Below, piece by piece: positions 6,019-7,488 of a stretch of DNA of 7,488 nucleotides. Within the stretch, counting starts at the first letter, position 1; each line of letters starts with the position of its first letter. The notes under the pieces are model-generated. The model was not told where the DNA came from and searched no databases. It saw only the letters and a list, made by a program, of their open reading frames with translations. A program made the position numbers and the translations under genes. Source of the DNA: Dehalococcoidia bacterium (lineage in GTDB: Bacteria > Chloroflexota > Dehalococcoidia > GIF9 > AB-539-J10). The stretch spans positions 1-7,488 of the forward strand of contig JAUWHW010000059.1 of assembly GCA_030605665.1 (NCBI GenBank), in the 5' to 3' direction.

Positions 6019-6120
6019 CTAATTATAGTCCAGCACCTTCTCCCTTTGCCAGTATATTGGCTCGAAGCTGTTTAGCAAACTGGCAATCCTATTATACAAC
6101 TCATAGTTTACCTGCTTCAC
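6019..6120 (-). CDS. Small or remnant ORF directly upstream of moeA
   Basis: An open frame of 33 codons starts with GTG at 6120 and ends with TAG 4 bases before the moeA ATG. The frame stays open for ten further codons to a TAA at 6151. The product, including NYELYNRIASLLNSFEPIYW (5-24), is rich in aromatic, hydrophobic and charged residues, like the end of a folded protein rather than random translation. No Shine-Dalgarno site is visible before the GTG. It may be a small protein, or the 3' remnant of a gene lost next to the repeats at 6181-6261. I do not recognise it. Confidence 0.35.
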   Translation of the reverse strand: MKQVNYELYNRIASLLNSFEPIYWQREKVLDYN

Positions 6121-6180
6121 TAAAGAGAAAAATTCTCTGCTGCCTAAGAATTATAGTCTTCTGCATAATCTCGTATAAAA

Positions 6181-6261
6181 TCCCTCTCCCTTGAAGGGAG
6201 AGGCTAGGTGAGGGTGAATTTTCCCCTCTCTCTAATTCTCTCCTGTCAAGAAAGGGAGAAT
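6181..6261. repeat. Pair of CCTCTCCC-type hairpins
   Basis: CCTCTCCCTT (6183-6192) and AAGGGAGAGG (6194-6203) are perfect inverted repeats around a single G. A related imperfect hairpin follows at 6235-6261 (ATTCTCTC with GGGAGAAT, one T-G pair). The first is followed by CTAGGTGAGGGTG, an arrangement I recognise as a widespread interspersed repeat of bacterial intergenic regions. It could act as a bidirectional RNA hairpin between the minus-strand cofactor genes and the plus-strand gene at 6647; there is no U-run for termination. Confidence 0.65.
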
Positions 6262-6325
6262 CGTAAGGAATTTTGCGACCGACTATAAATATTTCTTAAG
6301 TTCCGAGACCGGCTGAAATTAGTTG

Positions 6326-6354
6326 TTGGAAATGTTTGCTAATTTAGATACAAT
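6326..6354 (+). promoter_or_regulatory. Candidate sigma-70 promoter for the plus-strand gene
   Basis: TTGGAA (6326-6331) and TACAAT (6349-6354) are spaced by exactly 17 bases. Transcription would start near 6361 and run through the palindrome at 6438-6485 into the gene at 6647, leaving a leader of about 285 bases. The match is fair, but the region is AT-rich, so chance is possible. Confidence 0.4.
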
Positions 6355-6437
6355 GCCATCATAGACATTAGAGAAAAGATTTTAGGATTGCCCACCTACT
6401 CTCAAGAGCTAGTCCTTAAATGAGGGTGTTTAAAAAT

Positions 6438-6485
6438 GTAGTGCGAGGCTTTAGCCTCGTGCACGACCCTAAAGGGTCGCACTAC
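6438..6485. repeat. Symmetrical two-hairpin palindrome (three-way junction)
   Basis: A 48-base element has an outer stem GTAGTG (6438-6443) with CACTAC (6480-6485). It encloses two perfect hairpins: CGAGGC-TTTA-GCCTCG (6444-6459) and CGACCC-TAAA-GGGTCG (6464-6479), joined by TGCA. The two hairpins are near mirror copies that differ by compensating GG/CC changes. This resembles a REP-like or miniature mobile palindrome. It lies in the non-coding stretch 6121-6646, where I see no supported gene. Confidence 0.75.
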
Positions 6486-6646
6486 GAAAATCTTGGGGGT
6501 GAATGGGTATTAAAATTGAATGAGGCGAATCTAGTTTTGAATCTGAGGCAAAATTAAACAGTCCTTAATTTAAAAAGAAAAAATGAAGATAGTGTATTTA
6601 ATTCTGAAAGACGACCTAACTATAAAATAACAGAGGAGACTAAAGT

Positions 6647-6976
6647 ATGCGTATTGTCAGAAATGTCTTCTCGGGAATCTTTAGCTTTGTATTAGTTGTT
6701 GTTCTGATCATCTTGGGCATTGTAGTCACCGTAAACCTCACCATCCTCAATCCCGACTTTATCATCTCCGAACTCGATAAATCAGATGTCTATTCAATCC
6801 TCGTTGACCAGGTGAAAAAGCAATTGCCACAGGAAGAACCTTACATAGCTCAAATTGTAGATGAAACCATCACCGACCTTGAGCCCTGGTTCAAGGAGCA
6901 GGTTGATGTTGTTATCTATAAAGGTAATACCATCACACTGATATATGACATATTTGTGGGGCAGCTAACCTTATGA
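6647..6976 (+). pseudogene. Truncated membrane-anchored protein of unknown function
   Basis: The start is good: AGAGGAG (6632-6638) lies 8 bases before the ATG. The 109-residue product has a short basic N-terminus, one strong membrane helix (about residues 11-34, rich in V, I and L) and then an acidic, outward-facing helical region. That region includes NPDFIISELDKSDVYSILVD (35-54) and IVDETITDLEPWFKEQVDVV (70-89). From residue 96 on, the tail ITLIYDIFVGQLTL is translated from the antisense of the 3' end of the convergent ybaK-like gene. The native reading frame therefore probably breaks near residue 93-95. I recall similar N-termini in longer hypothetical membrane proteins of anaerobic bacteria but cannot name a family. 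It may be a broken gene or a naturally short protein. Confidence 0.55.
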
Positions 6977-7412
6977 TGTCCTGCACCTTTAGCTTGACTA
7001 ATCTTGCCCTTGTCCCACCACCACACCAGACGTATTCATTGTTCAAGGCCTGTTGATCCAGATACACAGGCAGCTTCCTCCTGTGCCCCACGGGTGGTAT
7101 GCCTCCAGTTGGGTAGCCAGTAGCCTTTTCTGCAATTTCATCCGAGGCAAGTTTTATTGATTTTGAGTGGGAGCAGGATTCAAGCTTGTGCCTGCTCACA
7201 TTACAATCAGCTCTCACTATAGCTATTAATGGCTTTGAATCCTGGTTAACAAAAACGAGAGTTTTTACAATCTTATCCAGAGGTATATCGGTAACCCTGG
7301 ATGCCTCAGAGGCATGATGGGTAGATTTTTTCCCCAGAAATTCAAACTCAATTTTGTTTTGGCGTAGAAATGCCGCCAGATTTAGATAATCCAGAAGTTT
7401 GAACGCCTGCAC
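6933..7412 (-). CDS. YbaK/EbsC-family aminoacyl-tRNA deacylase
   Basis: Proteins of this family hydrolyse mischarged aminoacyl-tRNA (for example Cys- or Ala-tRNAPro) in the cytoplasm. The length, 159 residues from GTG, matches stand-alone YbaK proteins. Visible features are a helical start (LAAFLRQNKIEFEFL, 12-26), the block ending in IVKTLVF with the expected functional lysine at Lys50, LIAIVRADCNVSRHKL (62-77), and GYPTGGIPPVGH (99-110), the conserved glycine-rich loop. The domain ends naturally at about 150-159. The start is uncertain: GTG at 7412 has no Shine-Dalgarno site and no ATG is in frame near it. The gene overlaps the tail of the plus-strand gene by 44 bases and appears unconnected with the metal-cofactor genes. 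Confidence 0.82.
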   Translation of the reverse strand: MQAFKLLDYLNLAAFLRQNKIEFEFLGKKSTHHASEASRVTDIPLDKIVKTLVFVNQDSKPLIAIVRADCNVSRHKLESCSHSKSIKLASDEIAEKATGYPTGGIPPVGHRRKLPVYLDQQALNNEYVWCGGGTRARLVKLKVQDIIRLAAPQICHISV

Positions 7413-7488
7413 CAGAAGAAATTGTTGTAGATGAAGTATTAGCGGAGGTTCTTGTAGAGGAAGATAATCCTACTATAATTGAGGTACC
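7403..7488 (+). other. Open plus-strand frame without a start, running off the right edge
   Basis: Directly after a TGA at 7400-7402, the plus-strand frame is open to the window end. It reads TPAPEEIVVDEVLAEVLVEE and continues DNPTIIEV. The acidic, Val/Pro-rich composition looks like a linker or the interior of a protein. No ATG, GTG or TTG lies in frame, so it is not the 5' end of a normal gene. It may be the downstream part of the gene broken at 6647-6976, or another gene's remnant, or chance. Confidence 0.35.

Noticed and set aside
6022..6027. TATAAT upstream of moeA as the -10 box of a leaderless transcript
   Set aside because: No good -35 box stands at the right distance, and the bases are the last codons of a protein-like open frame. 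Coupled translation is at least as likely.

Overview
The window carries a molybdenum/tungsten locus of a bacterium, nearly all on the minus strand, followed by a repeat-rich boundary region and two or three odd or broken genes at the right end. The base composition is moderate. Shine-Dalgarno sites are bacterial (GAGGAGG, AGGAGGG), promoters look like sigma-70, and the binding protein is a lipoprotein. Interspersed 'GTCATTCTGAGCGAAGCGAAGAATC'-type repeats are abundant. This suggests an anaerobic bacterium, possibly Chloroflexota (Dehalococcoidia-like) or another uncultured lineage; the taxonomic guess is weak.

Layout, read in the direction of transcription from right to left: a 33-codon open frame of unknown nature (6120-6019), moeA (6014-4749), mobB (4650-3898) and moaB/mogA (3858-3352). 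Next comes a regulatory block of about 400 bases: a sigma-70 promoter (3325-3296), a structured RNA that matches the molybdenum-cofactor riboswitch (about 3280-3160) and an intrinsic terminator (3140-3111). The transporter genes follow in the order permease wtpB (2941-2117), ATPase wtpC (2120-1032) and binding lipoprotein wtpA (932 to beyond the left edge).

The genes form one circuit. WtpA-B-C would import tungstate or molybdate, MoaB/MogA and MoeA would adenylylate molybdopterin and insert the metal, and MobB assists nucleotide attachment. The riboswitch would let finished cofactor shut down import by premature termination. The riboswitch is the most valuable regulatory element in the window.

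Interspersed palindromic repeats have shaped the coding sequences. Copies sit in the wtpC-wtpA gap, at the end of mobB (supplying about 34 C-terminal residues and the stop codon) and between moeA and mobB (supplying the last residues and stop of moeA). A separate 12-bp-stem hairpin lies in frame inside the TOBE domain of wtpC.

Right of moeA, 6121-6646 is mostly non-coding. It holds a pair of CCTCTCCC hairpins, a symmetrical three-way palindrome and a candidate plus-strand promoter. At 6647-6976 is a truncated membrane-anchored protein whose tail is read from the antisense of a convergent YbaK-family deacylase gene (6933-7412). Beyond this gene an open plus-strand frame without a start runs off the window. 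The arrangement suggests a gene interrupted by the YbaK cassette, or a rearrangement or misassembly.
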